Below, one piece after another: positions 18,359-27,758 of a stretch of DNA of 64,000 bases (position 1 is the stretch's first letter; the number at the start of each line of letters is the position of its first letter). Made by a program: the position numbers and the translations under genes. The notes beneath the pieces were generated by a model. The model was given only the letters and a program-made list of their open reading frames with translations. It ran no database searches and was not told where the DNA came from. Source of the DNA: an uncultured Dokdonia sp. GTDB taxonomy: Bacteria; Bacteroidota; Bacteroidia; Flavobacteriales; Flavobacteriaceae. Location: contig NZ_CANLNH010000006.1 of the NCBI RefSeq assembly GCF_947492535.1, positions 1 to 64,000 on the forward strand, written 5' to 3'.

Positions 18359-18805
18359 TTAGGCTTTTTGTGAGGGAGGTGTGGTGAGTATACCATTATC
18401 AATTTTTTCACAGTCATCAGAAAAGGGTGAGTAATGATCTTCTTCCCAAATTCCATCTCTATAAATAAACTCTATTCTATTAAAACCAGTAGATGTATGA
18501 ATAATTAAATTATCACCTTCTTTAGGATGGTATTCAAAATCAAAGCAATTTCTAGTATTTAATTCTTCAAAGACAAAGTCGGCTGTAAGTCCTTCGTCAA
18601 GTTTGGAGGCAGGTAGTCTATAACGCCCCATTTCTTGTTCTTTTCTAATGCCTACATAAGAGAATAATGTCCATTCATATTCAGCAGTAGTTTTTGCTTT
18701 AGATTGTTTATTTAACTTTTTACGACGCTTTGATTTTTTATGATGTACAATCACCTTTGGGTCATTGCATTTGCAAAGAATAAAACCTTTTGAAAAATCA
18801 CACAT
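18359..18805 (-). CDS. Conserved small protein with Cys-rich start, unknown function
   Basis: 148 residues. The N-terminus MCDFSKGFILCKC carries three Cys in 13 residues and is followed by a very basic stretch (HHKKSKRRKKLNKQSKAK), then a folded acidic region ending TTPPSQKA. No family was recognised; the start could bind a metal or nucleic acid, which is a guess. It pairs with the downstream gene (2-nt gap). Confidence 0.72.
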   Translation of the reverse strand: MCDFSKGFILCKCNDPKVIVHHKKSKRRKKLNKQSKAKTTAEYEWTLFSYVGIRKEQEMGRYRLPASKLDEGLTADFVFEELNTRNCFDFEYHPKEGDNLIIHTSTGFNRIEFIYRDGIWEEDHYSPFSDDCEKIDNGILTTPPSQKA

Positions 18806-18878
18806 AGATTACTGATCATACAATTTATATTGTATAAATGTATTAAAAATACATGTGGTTAGTATCGTTATAATACAA

Positions 18879-18917
18879 ATATAGTGTAGCACTCTATTGT
18901 AGAGTGTTACACTATAT
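18879..18917. repeat. Long hairpin, copy A of a two-copy dispersed repeat
   Basis: 18-bp arms with one mismatch: ATATAGTGTAGCACTCTA, loop TTG, TAGAGTGTTACACTATAT. It lies between the 148-residue gene and the PEBP gene. A clearly related hairpin occurs at 51307-51347. It may also act as a terminator, but only short A/T tracts follow. Confidence 0.85.
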
Positions 18918-18941
18918 TACATAAAAAAGTATCTATACGGC

Positions 18942-19499
18942 CTATTGTTTTTCTCTTTGGTAATATGCTACAATGCTAGCTTTAGCAATCGTATTATTCC
19001 ATAAATAGTATCCAACTACAGCTGGATTTGTATTTTTATTTAAACCTAGTGTGTCTGTCTTTAATGCATATACAGTAATAATGTATTGATGTAGGCCATG
19101 TCCTTCTGGTGGACATGGACCTCCATATCCCATAGCACCATAATCTGTGATACTTTGAATGGTTCCTTGAGGAGTAAGATTTAACTTGATATTTCCTGCA
19201 TCTGTGACTAATTGTGTCGTGGTAGATGGGATATCAAACACGACCCAATGCCACCATCCGCTACCAGTAGGGGCGTCTGGATCATACATTGTAATGGCAA
19301 AACTTTTTGTGCCCTCGGGTGCATTTTTCCAAGATAATTGAGGGGATTGGTTTTTTCCTGTACAACCAAAACCATTAAACTCTTCTTGAATTGTTGTTGC
19401 TCCACCAAGTGTATCACTAGATAATGTAAATGTATTTTGTCCAAATAGAGTGGTAGAGACTGCTAATAAGATTCCTAAAATAAGATGTGTGCTTTTCAT
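18942..19499 (-). CDS. YbhB/YbcL-family (PEBP, Raf-kinase-inhibitor-like) secreted protein
   Basis: 185 residues. Signal peptide 1-20 (ends LFGQ). Typical PEBP motifs: NQSPQLSWKNAP, the ligand-pocket motif YDPDAPTGSGWWHWVVFDIP, and CPPEGHGLHQYIITVYAL. Family members bind phosphate-type or small ligands; the bacterial role is unclear. A -7-type box for it (CAAATCTA on the plus strand, 19524-19531) lies 25 nt upstream of the start. Confidence 0.94.
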   Translation of the reverse strand: MKSTHLILGILLAVSTTLFGQNTFTLSSDTLGGATTIQEEFNGFGCTGKNQSPQLSWKNAPEGTKSFAITMYDPDAPTGSGWWHWVVFDIPSTTTQLVTDAGNIKLNLTPQGTIQSITDYGAMGYGGPCPPEGHGLHQYIITVYALKTDTLGLNKNTNPAVVGYYLWNNTIAKASIVAYYQREKQ

Positions 19500-19587
19500 A
19501 AGATTTGTGTTTTAATTACAGTGCAAATCTATAGCTAGAAGAAGCTTTCTTGGTATCCTATTTAGCTCAAAAAGTATTTGTAAAAGC

Positions 19588-20427
19588 TCAATTTGTTTGG
19601 TATTGTTTTGGTGTCATACCAAATTTTGTTTTAAAAGCTTGAATAAAGTTAGATAAATTTTCATATCCAATTTCTTCAAATATATCTGATGGTCTATTCG
19701 TTGTATTTTTTAATAAAAGAGCAGCTTGTTCTAACCTTTTTTCTTGAAACCACTTACTGGGAGAGCTATTAAAGTGTTTTGTGAATTCTCTTTTGAAAGA
19801 AGAAACACTCATGTTTGATAAAAAAGAAAGCTCTTTAAGTGTAAGTTTATTGAGTTTGTTGGACTCAACTATTTCTATAAAATGCTGAAATTTACTATCG
19901 GTATTATTAATAAGAGAAAAAATAAAATCATTGCCTTTGGTCTCTTTTAAATACAGCATGAGCTCTTCAAATTTTGCTGATAATAAGTGTAGTTGGATTT
20001 CTGTTTTTAGCGTGTTGATATGGACTAAACTGCTTACAAATGTTTGTAAAAAGGCATCGTATTCAAAGGAATAAATAGATGATTGGTTTATCGTTTTAGG
20101 AGTCGATAATTTATATTTTTGAATAAAGTGTATTAATGATTCATTTGAAAAGAAAAATAAAATACTTCTATAAGATTCAAAGGTATTTGCTAATTTTTCT
20201 GTCATTAAGCAATGTCCAGACTTCATCAATAAGAAATTAGAATTTTCGATAGCAATTGTATTCCTGTCTGAAAACACTTCTTTATAGCCTTCTTGTAAAA
20301 AGCTAAACGTATTTAGTTTTAGTGATACCATTTGTTTACGAGATTCCTCAGAAGTATGATAGTCTACTAAATAAAAGGGACGTTTATTTTCAGTGCTAAA
20401 GTGATCTGGTAAATAGATTATATTCAT
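19588..20427 (-). CDS. AraC-family transcriptional regulator
   Basis: 279 residues. The N-terminal 180 residues are a cupin-like or unassigned sensor (DTSKF-type strand/helix mix). The C-terminal AraC HTH pair covers about 190-279 (LTLKELSFLSNMSVSSFKRE; PSDIFEEIGYENLSNFIQAF; FGMTPKQYQ). It lies 13 nt downstream of the DUF3052 gene in the same direction, so they are probably co-transcribed. Confidence 0.92.
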   Translation of the reverse strand: MNIIYLPDHFSTENKRPFYLVDYHTSEESRKQMVSLKLNTFSFLQEGYKEVFSDRNTIAIENSNFLLMKSGHCLMTEKLANTFESYRSILFFFSNESLIHFIQKYKLSTPKTINQSSIYSFEYDAFLQTFVSSLVHINTLKTEIQLHLLSAKFEELMLYLKETKGNDFIFSLINNTDSKFQHFIEIVESNKLNKLTLKELSFLSNMSVSSFKREFTKHFNSSPSKWFQEKRLEQAALLLKNTTNRPSDIFEEIGYENLSNFIQAFKTKFGMTPKQYQTN

Positions 20428-20440
20428 GCTTACTACATTA

Positions 20441-20851
20441 TTAGCGATCTTTCAATCTATACACAAATTTAAGTCCGCTCCAATCTTTATCTATAGCTGC
20501 GACTTTTACATCAACAAGACCTATGCTTAATAGATACTCACGTATAGGTTCTCGTTTTAAATCAGTGGGAATAGAGGAAGCTCCTTTTGGCCAACTTATC
20601 CATAGAAGGCCTTCTTTTTTCAAAGCTTTCTTATAAGTAATTGTATTGTTTTGAAGATCTTCAATTGTTGTGCAGAACATATGAATAAAATCTACGCTCT
20701 CCGGTGTTATTTCTTTTATTATTTTGAGATCATCTGGCATATCAGTAAATAGATCGAAATAATGTTTAGGTTGATTGTAAAGGAGTATGGTGTATCCTTC
20801 TTTAATCCCTAGTTTCTTTGCTAATGGTGTTCCTGAATATCCTGCGGTCAT
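20441..20851 (-). CDS. DUF3052-family protein
   Basis: 136 residues, soluble. It begins AGYSGTPLAKKLGIKEG and contains LWISWPKGAS ... TDLKREPIREYLLSIGLVDVKV and DKDWSGLKFVYR, the known pattern of the DUF3052 family (function unknown, small cytosolic protein). Next genes: a 158-residue protein 21 nt upstream and an AraC regulator 13 nt downstream. Confidence 0.88.
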   Translation of the reverse strand: MTAGYSGTPLAKKLGIKEGYTILLYNQPKHYFDLFTDMPDDLKIIKEITPESVDFIHMFCTTIEDLQNNTITYKKALKKEGLLWISWPKGASSIPTDLKREPIREYLLSIGLVDVKVAAIDKDWSGLKFVYRLKDR

Positions 20852-20872
20852 ACGAATGATTTTAGAGATACA

Positions 20873-21349
20873 TTATTTAGTATCTAGTATTTTTTTATCA
20901 TCCGTCCAATTTACCATAGATTTAATGAGTATATGATAATCTGCTACAGTTAGAAAACTTTCAGGAGCAAAGCGAGCTTTTAATTCATTTCTAGTTTCTA
21001 TTTCGGGAAGATCCTGTTGGTAATCATCTTTAAGATTGAGCATGGTGTCAATCCAAGCGGCATAGTCATCTGCACTTGGGATACTTCCTACAATAAAACG
21101 TTTTAATATGTCCTGTTTCATTGCTGAGATCTTTGGATCAAAATCCTTTTGGAATACAACACTAAGCTCATCTGGAGCCAGCATGGATGCAATGGTACGT
21201 TGTATGTCATTAGACGTTAGCAAACTTCCGTCAAAATATATCTTTAGGATTTCAGAACGACTATAAAAGGAAGAAGGATTATTCATGGTTTGTTGTGTTT
21301 CTAATGCTTTAGAAATTGATATTATATGTTTTGTAGTTTTTATTTCCAA
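20873..21349 (-). CDS. Helical protein of unknown function
   Basis: 158 residues. It contains three similar helical units with the pattern (I/L)KxxFxxGSxxTxxDxxxxIxSM: EILKIYFDGSLLTSNDIQRT, DILKRFIVGSIPSADDYAAW, ELKARFAPESFLTVADYHIL. It is therefore an internal-repeat protein. The function is unknown. Its start overlaps the small gene upstream by 10 nt; Met22 (21286) is an alternative start. Confidence 0.75.
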   Translation of the reverse strand: MEIKTTKHIISISKALETQQTMNNPSSFYSRSEILKIYFDGSLLTSNDIQRTIASMLAPDELSVVFQKDFDPKISAMKQDILKRFIVGSIPSADDYAAWIDTMLNLKDDYQQDLPEIETRNELKARFAPESFLTVADYHILIKSMVNWTDDKKILDTK

Positions 21350-21537
21350 TCAATGTCTTCAGTTGTTTTCTTACAGTAATAACAACCACTCTTTGTTCCA
21401 TCGATGTTATACCATTTGTGTTTGGCTTTAACTAGTTCACAATCCTTTCCTTTACCAGCAATTCCCCAATTTATTAAAAACCAAGGGAGCCTTAATCGCC
21501 ACCATACTCTATTTTCATAGGGATGTTTTTTATTCAT
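21340..21537 (-). CDS. Small Trp/Cys-containing protein
   Basis: 65 residues from ATG 21537 (MNKKHPYENRVWWRL). It is rich in Trp and basic residues and ends with a CYYCKK pair plus an earlier Cys (KDCELV), which might bind zinc. An upstream in-frame ATG (21564) would add nine hydrophobic residues and is judged less likely. It overlaps the downstream gene by 10 nt. Confidence 0.7.
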   Translation of the reverse strand: MNKKHPYENRVWWRLRLPWFLINWGIAGKGKDCELVKAKHKWYNIDGTKSGCYYCKKTTEDIDWK

Positions 21538-21616
21538 TTTTAGTATGTTAAATAAATATATCAAGTAACTTATTGGTCATGAGAATTAGAATGAAGCTAG
21601 TTGTTCTTTAAAACAT

Positions 21617-22048
21617 CTACTCAAATTCTTTCTCAAATGAATCGTCCCATTTGAAGGCATTGATCACCCAACCATATTCATTTTGATAGTATGTAAATAT
21701 AAGGCGAATAGCAGTATTTTGATATCTCACTAAATATGTTTCCCTGATCGCAATATCAGCAATAGTTTCGTTCTTTACTTTTAAAGTTCCAATGGGTTTC
21801 CCGAATCGATCTCTAATGATATTTAAATACTTCATTGTTTTCTCTTCTAAAGATTCAATCTCATTAGATGGCAATGGCCAATAAGGAGTTAACTTTTCAA
21901 AAGATTCTGAGATTTTATTTTCTTTGAATAACGAAACAATATCTTTAGAAAGTTCTTGTGTTTCAGTGACACTTCGTAAATATTTGTCTTGCGCATAGCT
22001 ATTAAAACTTAGGAAAATAAAGAGAGAAGCAATCATTGTTTTTTTCAT
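21617..22048 (-). CDS. Secreted small protein, unknown function
   Basis: 143 residues. Signal peptide 1-19 (ends NSYAQ). The mature part starts with helices, then a beta-sheet half (GTLKVKNETIADIAIRETYL, IRLIFTYYQNEYGWVINAFK), an arrangement like NTF2-type folds such as DUF3887. That family is a suggestion only. Confidence 0.75.
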   Translation of the reverse strand: MKKTMIASLFIFLSFNSYAQDKYLRSVTETQELSKDIVSLFKENKISESFEKLTPYWPLPSNEIESLEEKTMKYLNIIRDRFGKPIGTLKVKNETIADIAIRETYLVRYQNTAIRLIFTYYQNEYGWVINAFKWDDSFEKEFE

Positions 22049-22089
22049 GTATCTATTTGTTATGGTTTGTACTATTAGCGAGTTTTACT

Positions 22090-22929
22090 TTAAAAATCGA
22101 TATCAACATCTACATCCCAATCACCACCACTATCTATACTAAAATAATCGTCAATAGAATCAAACATTTCAGAGATATCTGATAGTAGATCGGAGAATGA
22201 TATATCTGAACCAGTCATAAAATCAATCCAAAACCAATCATCTATAAACTCAGTATTATTACTTTTAGATGTAATTGAGGCTGTTTTTAATTTTTCTAAC
22301 AGTTCAAATTTTAAATTCTTTAATAGAAAAATATTTCCCTTTAAAAATATAACTAACTCCAAAGCCTCATTGGGATTATTTTCAATGAGGTTTGCAATAT
22401 TTTCATCTACTAGGTGTAGATATTCTGCAATATTATTTTTTAATTTTTCTCCTTTTTGATTTGTAGAAATTGAAGAAAAAATAAAAGAAATAAAGCCATT
22501 CTTAAAATGATCATTTAATTTTAGATCTTTAATAATTTCCTTTTTATACTTGTACTCAGATGTGATCTCTTTATAGATCTCTCTTATGTATACTTTTAAT
22601 TGGAAATAAGTATCCTCATCGATTCTCTCTGTGAAGTAGGTTTCAAAACCATTTGGATTATATGTTGCGAAGTTTTTACCTGTCTCGACAATTACATATT
22701 CTCTTAGATGTGGATCTCTAGCATGAGCTCGCTTTAAAACCTTTTTGATGATAAGTACTTGTTTTAGACTTAAATCAAATAATGTCAATTTTAAAAGTTC
22801 AATTAGATCAGTCTTAGTATCTAAAAGTAATTGGGTACCAGCAGGTTTTAATTTGGATAATTGATTAATAACTGTATCATCAAATTTTGTATTAAAATTA
22901 AAAGATACAATGCTGTGAGTGTTTTTCAA
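22090..22929 (-). CDS. Protein of unknown function with acidic tail
   Basis: 279 residues, soluble and mostly helical, with no signal peptide. The last 50 residues are very acidic and low-complexity (DISEMFDSIDDYFS, then GGDWDVDVDIDF). No domain was recognised. It stands 88 nt downstream of the NYN gene on the same strand. Confidence 0.72.
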   Translation of the reverse strand: MKNTHSIVSFNFNTKFDDTVINQLSKLKPAGTQLLLDTKTDLIELLKLTLFDLSLKQVLIIKKVLKRAHARDPHLREYVIVETGKNFATYNPNGFETYFTERIDEDTYFQLKVYIREIYKEITSEYKYKKEIIKDLKLNDHFKNGFISFIFSSISTNQKGEKLKNNIAEYLHLVDENIANLIENNPNEALELVIFLKGNIFLLKNLKFELLEKLKTASITSKSNNTEFIDDWFWIDFMTGSDISFSDLLSDISEMFDSIDDYFSIDSGGDWDVDVDIDF

Positions 22930-23017
22930 AAGTGATGATTAATGGTGTTTTGACATTATATAAGTATAGAATAATTCAAAAATGTTACAAAACCACTATA
23001 CTACAGGCATGTGAATC

Positions 23018-23776
23018 TCATTTTTTCGATTTTGTAGTATGTTTTTCTTTATTCTTTACAAAAATCAACTTATGCTTGCTTTTGGGATTTTCCCTTCGTT
23101 CTAGTTCAAAATTACCAATAGACCTGATTAATGGCGTAAGTTTATCAAATCCATAATTTCTAGAATCAAAATTGGGTTGCTTCTTTTGTAATAAACTCCC
23201 AACATCACCTAGGAAAGCCCAGCCATCATCATCAGAAAGATCAGAAATGGTACTTTTTATGAGATTAATTTCTTTTCTGGTGATCTTATCTATATTGGTT
23301 TTGTCTGCATTTTTATCGTCATCATTTTTCTGTTCCGCTTGATTTTTTAGCACTTCTATATACACAAACTTATCACAAGCAACAATAAAAGGGTTGGGAG
23401 TTTTCTTTTCTCCAATACCAATGACTTGCATGCCCGCCTCTCGTAATCTTGTAGCTAATCGAGTAAAATCACTATCACTCGAAACCAAACAAAATCCATT
23501 CACTTTATTACTGTATAGAATGTCCATGGCATCTATGATCATCGCAGAGTCAGTTGCATTCTTCCCTGTTGTATATCCATATTGTTGAATAGGTGTAATT
23601 GCATTTTCTAACAATAAGTTTTTCCATTTGGTAAGATTAGGTTTTGTCCAATCCCCATAAATTCTCTTTATTGTTGGATTTCCATACTTTGTAATTTCTT
23701 CCATCATTTCCTTTACATGTGCAGAGGGAATATTATCTCCATCTATAAGTACGGCTAAGTTTATATTTGTATTCAT
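23018..23776 (-). CDS. NYN-domain (PIN-like) protein with OST-HTH/LOTUS domain
   Basis: 252 residues from ATG 23776. The N-terminal NYN/LabA-like domain (about 1-140) has the acidic catalytic set AVLIDGDN (Asp11, Asp13), TDSAMIIDAMD and VSSDSDFTRLATRLREAG. The C-terminal OST-HTH (about 165-245: TISDLSDDDGWAFLGDVGSL, NYGFDKLTPLI) is a small RNA-binding fold. Members are predicted Mg-dependent RNases. An earlier in-frame ATG at 23788 adds four residues. The target RNA is unknown. Confidence 0.9.
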   Translation of the reverse strand: MNTNINLAVLIDGDNIPSAHVKEMMEEITKYGNPTIKRIYGDWTKPNLTKWKNLLLENAITPIQQYGYTTGKNATDSAMIIDAMDILYSNKVNGFCLVSSDSDFTRLATRLREAGMQVIGIGEKKTPNPFIVACDKFVYIEVLKNQAEQKNDDDKNADKTNIDKITRKEINLIKSTISDLSDDDGWAFLGDVGSLLQKKQPNFDSRNYGFDKLTPLIRSIGNFELERRENPKSKHKLIFVKNKEKHTTKSKK

Positions 23777-23788
23777 ATTGTTGAGCAT

Positions 23789-24075
23789 TTCAGCAATGCT
23801 ATGTTTTTAATTACTTGTGAACGTGTATAAAGATAGAATTAAATTAAGCACATAGATACTATTGTATTCATAGTCTTGAAAAGATTCGATTTTTAACTCC
23901 AGTATTTCTTGCTTTTTATCTGCCTCAAGAGAACGTCTGTGCATCATAGAGTAATACTTCTTCTAAACCATTATTTTTTAGTGAAGGTATGCTTAATAAA
24001 AAGGGATGTCTGATTTGTTTCCGAAAAGAGATACTATTAATCGTATGGTTTGTTGCAATTAATTTTTACAGTATT
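23789..24075. other. Intergenic region with a possible coding relic
   Basis: Apart from a 47-codon open stretch on the minus strand (listed separately), nothing is recognised. Confidence 0.4.
23925..24068 (-). pseudogene. Possible C-terminal gene remnant
   Basis: An open stretch without ATG, bounded by TAA and TGA, reads LIATNHTINSISFRKQIRHP, then FLLSIPSLKNNGLEEVLLYD, then AQTFS. The composition looks protein-like, but no family was recognised and no start is visible. It may be the tail of a lost gene or chance. Confidence 0.3.
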
Positions 24076-25455
24076 CTACTTACCAGCTCTCACTTTTGCA
24101 ATCTCACTCAATCGTTTAGCAATGGCTTCTCTAGATAACCAGTGTCCTTTTACAAAGATACCCGCAACGTTTTTAAGATATTTTGCATCTTCAAGAGGAT
24201 TATTATCAAGTAATACGAGATCGGCACTTAAATCTTCTTTAATAGCTCCATATTCATCTTCTGCACTAAAGAATTTAGCAGGATTGATGGTACCCGATTG
24301 TAAGATTTGTAAAGGAGTTAGTCCAGCTTTTGTCATCCCATCAATCTCGTGATGTATTGAAAATCCAGGCACATTAAACAATTGTGGCGCATCAGAGCCT
24401 AATAAAATACCATGCCCATCGTCTTGTAATGCTTTAATAAGCTGTTTACGTATATCATTAAACTGTTGCCACTGCGGTTCATTAAAATCAGGATTATCTG
24501 TGGTGTATTGTCCTTTACGAGCTTTCCAGTTGGCTAGGGTAGAAGCAGGCATGTATTTCATTTCTGGATCTTTTAGAAGCTCACTTGCAGTGATAGGAGC
24601 AAACCAACGTTCATACAAACTTTGTGTCGGGACAATCCATATGGTATGCTTTCGCGAAAGCGTAACCAGTTCATTTATCTTCGTCACATCAGCTAGTGGT
24701 GTAAAGTTATAACCAAAAAAGCCATTATCTTCAGGCTTTACATTTGCACTTTCTGGTACTAATCCTTCTAAAAACCCGTCTACGTGATCAATGGCGGCGT
24801 AGTTGCTCTCAATAGCATGACGTACGCCTACAGCTACGGGTACATGTCCTGCAAAAGGAATTCCTACCTCATTTGCTGTGGCAACCACTTGATCAAACAC
24901 CTCACGTTGAATCCCTGGATGAATTTTTAAAAAGTCAAACCCTTCTTTTTGATAGGCTGTTACTTTGGCAATCGCTTCCTCTTTCGTTTTTACTGAATTT
25001 CCGTTTAGCGACGGACTGGCCGTATAAATACGCGGACTTAAGAGATCACCACTTGCTGCTCTTTCGCGTAAGCGTAAATGTTCAGAGTGACCCAGCATAC
25101 CACGTATGGTGGTAATTCCATTAGAGAGGTATAAGAATAGTGTCTCTTCTATATGCGCTGCACTAGAACTAGGAGGGGGAATATGTGCATGCATCTCTGC
25201 AAGTCCAGGAATAAGATATTTCCCCTTTCCATCAATGATTGTTGAGTATGACGTAAGATCTTCCATCTGGGCAGTGATCTTTTTTATTTTACCCGAATCA
25301 ATAACCACATGTTGTGAAGGAAGTTCTTTTCCTGAAACTACATCAATAATAGTAATATCAGTAATTACAGTGGCTGTTGGAGAGACTGATTTTTGTGGTT
25401 GTGCACAGGAAATGCAAAGTATACAAGTAACTAATAATGCATATAATGTTTTCAT
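24076..25455 (-). CDS. Amidohydrolase-family lipoprotein
   Basis: 459 residues from ATG 25455. Lipobox LCISCAQP. Metal-dependent hydrolase (TIM-barrel) landmarks: PGLAEMHAHIP with the metal-binding HxH, Lys in FLKIHPG, His in AGHVPV and in AIDHVDG, and Asp in LLGSDAP. Imidazolonepropionase/prolidase-like members hydrolyse cyclic amides or peptides; the substrate here is unknown. Two palindrome-related sites lie in frame: LVTLSRKHT (perfect core) and LRLRERAAS (degenerate core). Confidence 0.93.
   Translation of the reverse strand: MKTLYALLVTCILCISCAQPQKSVSPTATVITDITIIDVVSGKELPSQHVVIDSGKIKKITAQMEDLTSYSTIIDGKGKYLIPGLAEMHAHIPPPSSSAAHIEETLFLYLSNGITTIRGMLGHSEHLRLRERAASGDLLSPRIYTASPSLNGNSVKTKEEAIAKVTAYQKEGFDFLKIHPGIQREVFDQVVATANEVGIPFAGHVPVAVGVRHAIESNYAAIDHVDGFLEGLVPESANVKPEDNGFFGYNFTPLADVTKINELVTLSRKHTIWIVPTQSLYERWFAPITASELLKDPEMKYMPASTLANWKARKGQYTTDNPDFNEPQWQQFNDIRKQLIKALQDDGHGILLGSDAPQLFNVPGFSIHHEIDGMTKAGLTPLQILQSGTINPAKFFSAEDEYGAIKEDLSADLVLLDNNPLEDAKYLKNVAGIFVKGHWLSREAIAKRLSEIAKVRAGK
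24648..24664. repeat. TTTCGCGAAA palindrome, copy 5 (inside the amidohydrolase gene)
   Basis: GCTTTCGCGAAAGC core, read on the minus strand as TLSRK. A degenerate copy, CTTTCGCGTAAGCG, lies in the same gene at 25071-25084. Confidence 0.95.
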
Positions 25456-25503
25456 AGTCGTAATTTTTTGCATAAAAGTCTAGATAAGTTTATCATATAT
25501 TTA

Positions 25504-26574
25504 TTAAAAATCTCGATTTGCACTTTTTTCTTTTATGCCTTCTTTGATTAATTTTACAGTTTCTTTTTTTTCTTCTTTAGTAATGATTTCTACATCTTTT
25601 TCTTGGCTGCGATTAGATATGTCGATAGAAAAAATAGTGCTTATAGGAAAATGATCAGATCCAATATATTCTAAAACTTTTAATTCATTTAAAAAAATTG
25701 TAGGGCTATGAAAAACCAAATCTAACGGAGCTCTAAAAAACCAATATTTTGCATGATAAGATGCTAGTATACCTCGTCCGCTTCTTCCATCAATCAAACC
25801 ACTATTTTTGATAAATAACTTGGCAATTCGAGACCAGGCTACGGTATTGAAATCTCCAATGACAAGAACAGGGCTCTTGATTTCTTTTGCCCGTTTTGCA
25901 ATACTCATTAAGTCACCATCACGTTCTTTTGAGGTTACTTCTTCTGTAGGGCTTGGTGGCGGTGGGTGTACACTAAAAACTACAAAATCATTTCCATATT
26001 CATCTGTGAAATGAGCTTCAATACTAGGTATATCATTTGAAACAAAATAATGTGTCGTAACTTTTTGAAAGGGAATTTTAGCATATAGATGCATTCCATA
26101 TGTGTTTTCTAAGGTTACTTTTTCTGTATATGGATACTCAGTTTCTAAATTACACATGGCAATCTCCCAATCTTTATTACTTTCAATAGTTATAAAAATA
26201 TCGGGTCTCTCTTTTTTTATCAGATCTTTAAAACGCTCAAATTTTTGATTGTATTGATAAATATTTGCTGAGATTATCTTAATTTTTTTAAAGTCGTTTT
26301 TTGGGGTTAAAGGCTTCTTTTTATAAAATTTCGTAAACTGACTTAATAAATAGGTGTGATATATAATAAAAAGTACTTGAGATCCTATGAGCAACCAAAA
26401 CCAAGAGTTCCTTTCCATGAAAATCAAAAGTCCAATAGAAGCAATGATCTGAAGAAAAAGTAATTGTATTTTAAAAAATTCAGGAACTCGAAAAATCCAA
26501 TGTTGATTTCTTACAAATGGTAATAGACTAAAAATAATAAGTAGTATTGATGCTATTAGAAAAAAATCTTCCAC
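25504..26574 (-). CDS. Membrane-anchored endonuclease/exonuclease/phosphatase (EEP) protein
   Basis: 356 residues. Three hydrophobic N-terminal segments (about 1-20, 35-55, 61-80) are followed by an EEP hydrolase domain from about residue 100: ISANIYQYN, catalytic Glu in FITIESNKDW, SVHPPPPS, GDFNTVAWS and the C-terminal catalytic GSDHFPI. Such proteins cleave phosphodiesters or phospholipids in the periplasm or outside. A charged tail of about 30 residues follows. Substrate unknown. Confidence 0.9.
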   Translation of the reverse strand: MEDFFLIASILLIIFSLLPFVRNQHWIFRVPEFFKIQLLFLQIIASIGLLIFMERNSWFWLLIGSQVLFIIYHTYLLSQFTKFYKKKPLTPKNDFKKIKIISANIYQYNQKFERFKDLIKKERPDIFITIESNKDWEIAMCNLETEYPYTEKVTLENTYGMHLYAKIPFQKVTTHYFVSNDIPSIEAHFTDEYGNDFVVFSVHPPPPSPTEEVTSKERDGDLMSIAKRAKEIKSPVLVIGDFNTVAWSRIAKLFIKNSGLIDGRSGRGILASYHAKYWFFRAPLDLVFHSPTIFLNELKVLEYIGSDHFPISTIFSIDISNRSQEKDVEIITKEEKKETVKLIKEGIKEKSANRDF

Positions 26575-26664
26575 TTTAAGAATGTTTATACATGTATTAA
26601 AATAATATTTTTTTAGTCATGATTACTTACGAAATACTTCTTTTTTAGTTATGTATAAGATCTT

Positions 26665-27705
26665 TTAAAAAGTATCAATGACTAACACCCCTTTATTTTT
26701 AAATTGATTCATCGCGGGAAGCTCTGTAATAGCGTCTTCTAGCGTGATGGTACGTTCTATAAGTTGTTCTGGATGCAATTGCCCGTTTTTAATCATGGCG
26801 AGCATTTCTGGATACCGATGTGCTTGCATGCCATGACTTCCTATGATTTCAAGTTCATCAGAAAGAATGCGATCCATCGGGACTTTTGGGTGTTTATGGT
26901 CACCTGTCATGAGTCCGACTTGAATATGTTTTCCGCGTTTACGTAAACAGGAAATCGAATTAAAACAGGTCACAGCACTTCCCAAAGCATCGACCGATAC
27001 ATGAGCACCTCCTTGTGAAAGTTCTCTGATGTGAGTGACTACGTCAGGATGATTGTGTGCATTTATGGTGTGTGTGGCGCCTACCGCTTTCGCGAAAGCT
27101 AACGATGCCTCATTAATATCTATTGCAATGACTTGTGCTCCTAATGCACGTGCAATCATAATCGCAGAAAGCCCGACACCTCCACAGCCGTGAATAGCCA
27201 CATATTGCCCTCCTTGTACATTGCCTTGATCTACAATCGCTCTGAAAGAGGTGATGAAGCGACAGCCTAAAGTAGCAGCTGTTTCATTACTAATTTCTTC
27301 TGGAAGTTTAACAAGATTTGTCGTAGCATAATCTATCGTAGTATATTCTGCAAACGATCCCCAATGGGTAAAACCAGGTTGTGACTGTGTATCACATACT
27401 TGATGATTTCCAGAAATACATTGTGAGCAACTCCCACATCCACAAACAAATGGCATAGTCACACGATCTCCAATCGTAAATCCTTTTACATTTTTACCCA
27501 TCGCTTCAATAGTTCCTGCCAATTCATGCCCAGGGATATGAGGCAATTTAATGTCTGGATCATGTCCCATCCATCCGTGCCAATCACTTCTACAAAGCCC
27601 TGTAGCTGCTACTTTAATCACAACACCATCTGGCGTAGGCGTAGGGTCAGGGACTTGCTGAATGCTCAATGGCGCTTGAAAATTTTCGTATACCAATGCT
27701 TTCAT
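26665..27705 (-). CDS. Zinc-dependent alcohol dehydrogenase (MDR superfamily)
   Basis: 346 residues. Catalytic zinc ligands Cys38 (GLCRSDWH), His60-Glu61 (GHE) and Cys148; structural zinc Cys90, Cys93, Cys96 and Cys104; Rossmann motif GCGGVG (173-178) followed by IDIN, which favours NAD. It oxidises alcohols or reduces aldehydes in the cytoplasm. The segment LAFAKAVGA (202-210), in the coenzyme-binding fold, is encoded by the TTTCGCGAAA palindrome. Single gene on its strand between unrelated genes. Confidence 0.95.
   Translation of the reverse strand: MKALVYENFQAPLSIQQVPDPTPTPDGVVIKVAATGLCRSDWHGWMGHDPDIKLPHIPGHELAGTIEAMGKNVKGFTIGDRVTMPFVCGCGSCSQCISGNHQVCDTQSQPGFTHWGSFAEYTTIDYATTNLVKLPEEISNETAATLGCRFITSFRAIVDQGNVQGGQYVAIHGCGGVGLSAIMIARALGAQVIAIDINEASLAFAKAVGATHTINAHNHPDVVTHIRELSQGGAHVSVDALGSAVTCFNSISCLRKRGKHIQVGLMTGDHKHPKVPMDRILSDELEIIGSHGMQAHRYPEMLAMIKNGQLHPEQLIERTITLEDAITELPAMNQFKNKGVLVIDTF
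27086..27099. repeat. TTTCGCGAAA palindrome, copy 6 (inside the alcohol dehydrogenase gene)
   Basis: GCTTTCGCGAAAGC, minus-strand reading AFAKA. Confidence 0.95.
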
Positions 27706-27758
27706 AGGTTTATTCTGTAGTTTTAAGTATCTTTAAGTAAAGTTAAATAGTTCTATTT

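Noticed and set aside
16101-23025. Similarity between ACAGGCATG...AATCTC stretches near 16111 and 23003
   Set aside because: Only about 20 bp with mismatches and no structure; most likely chance.
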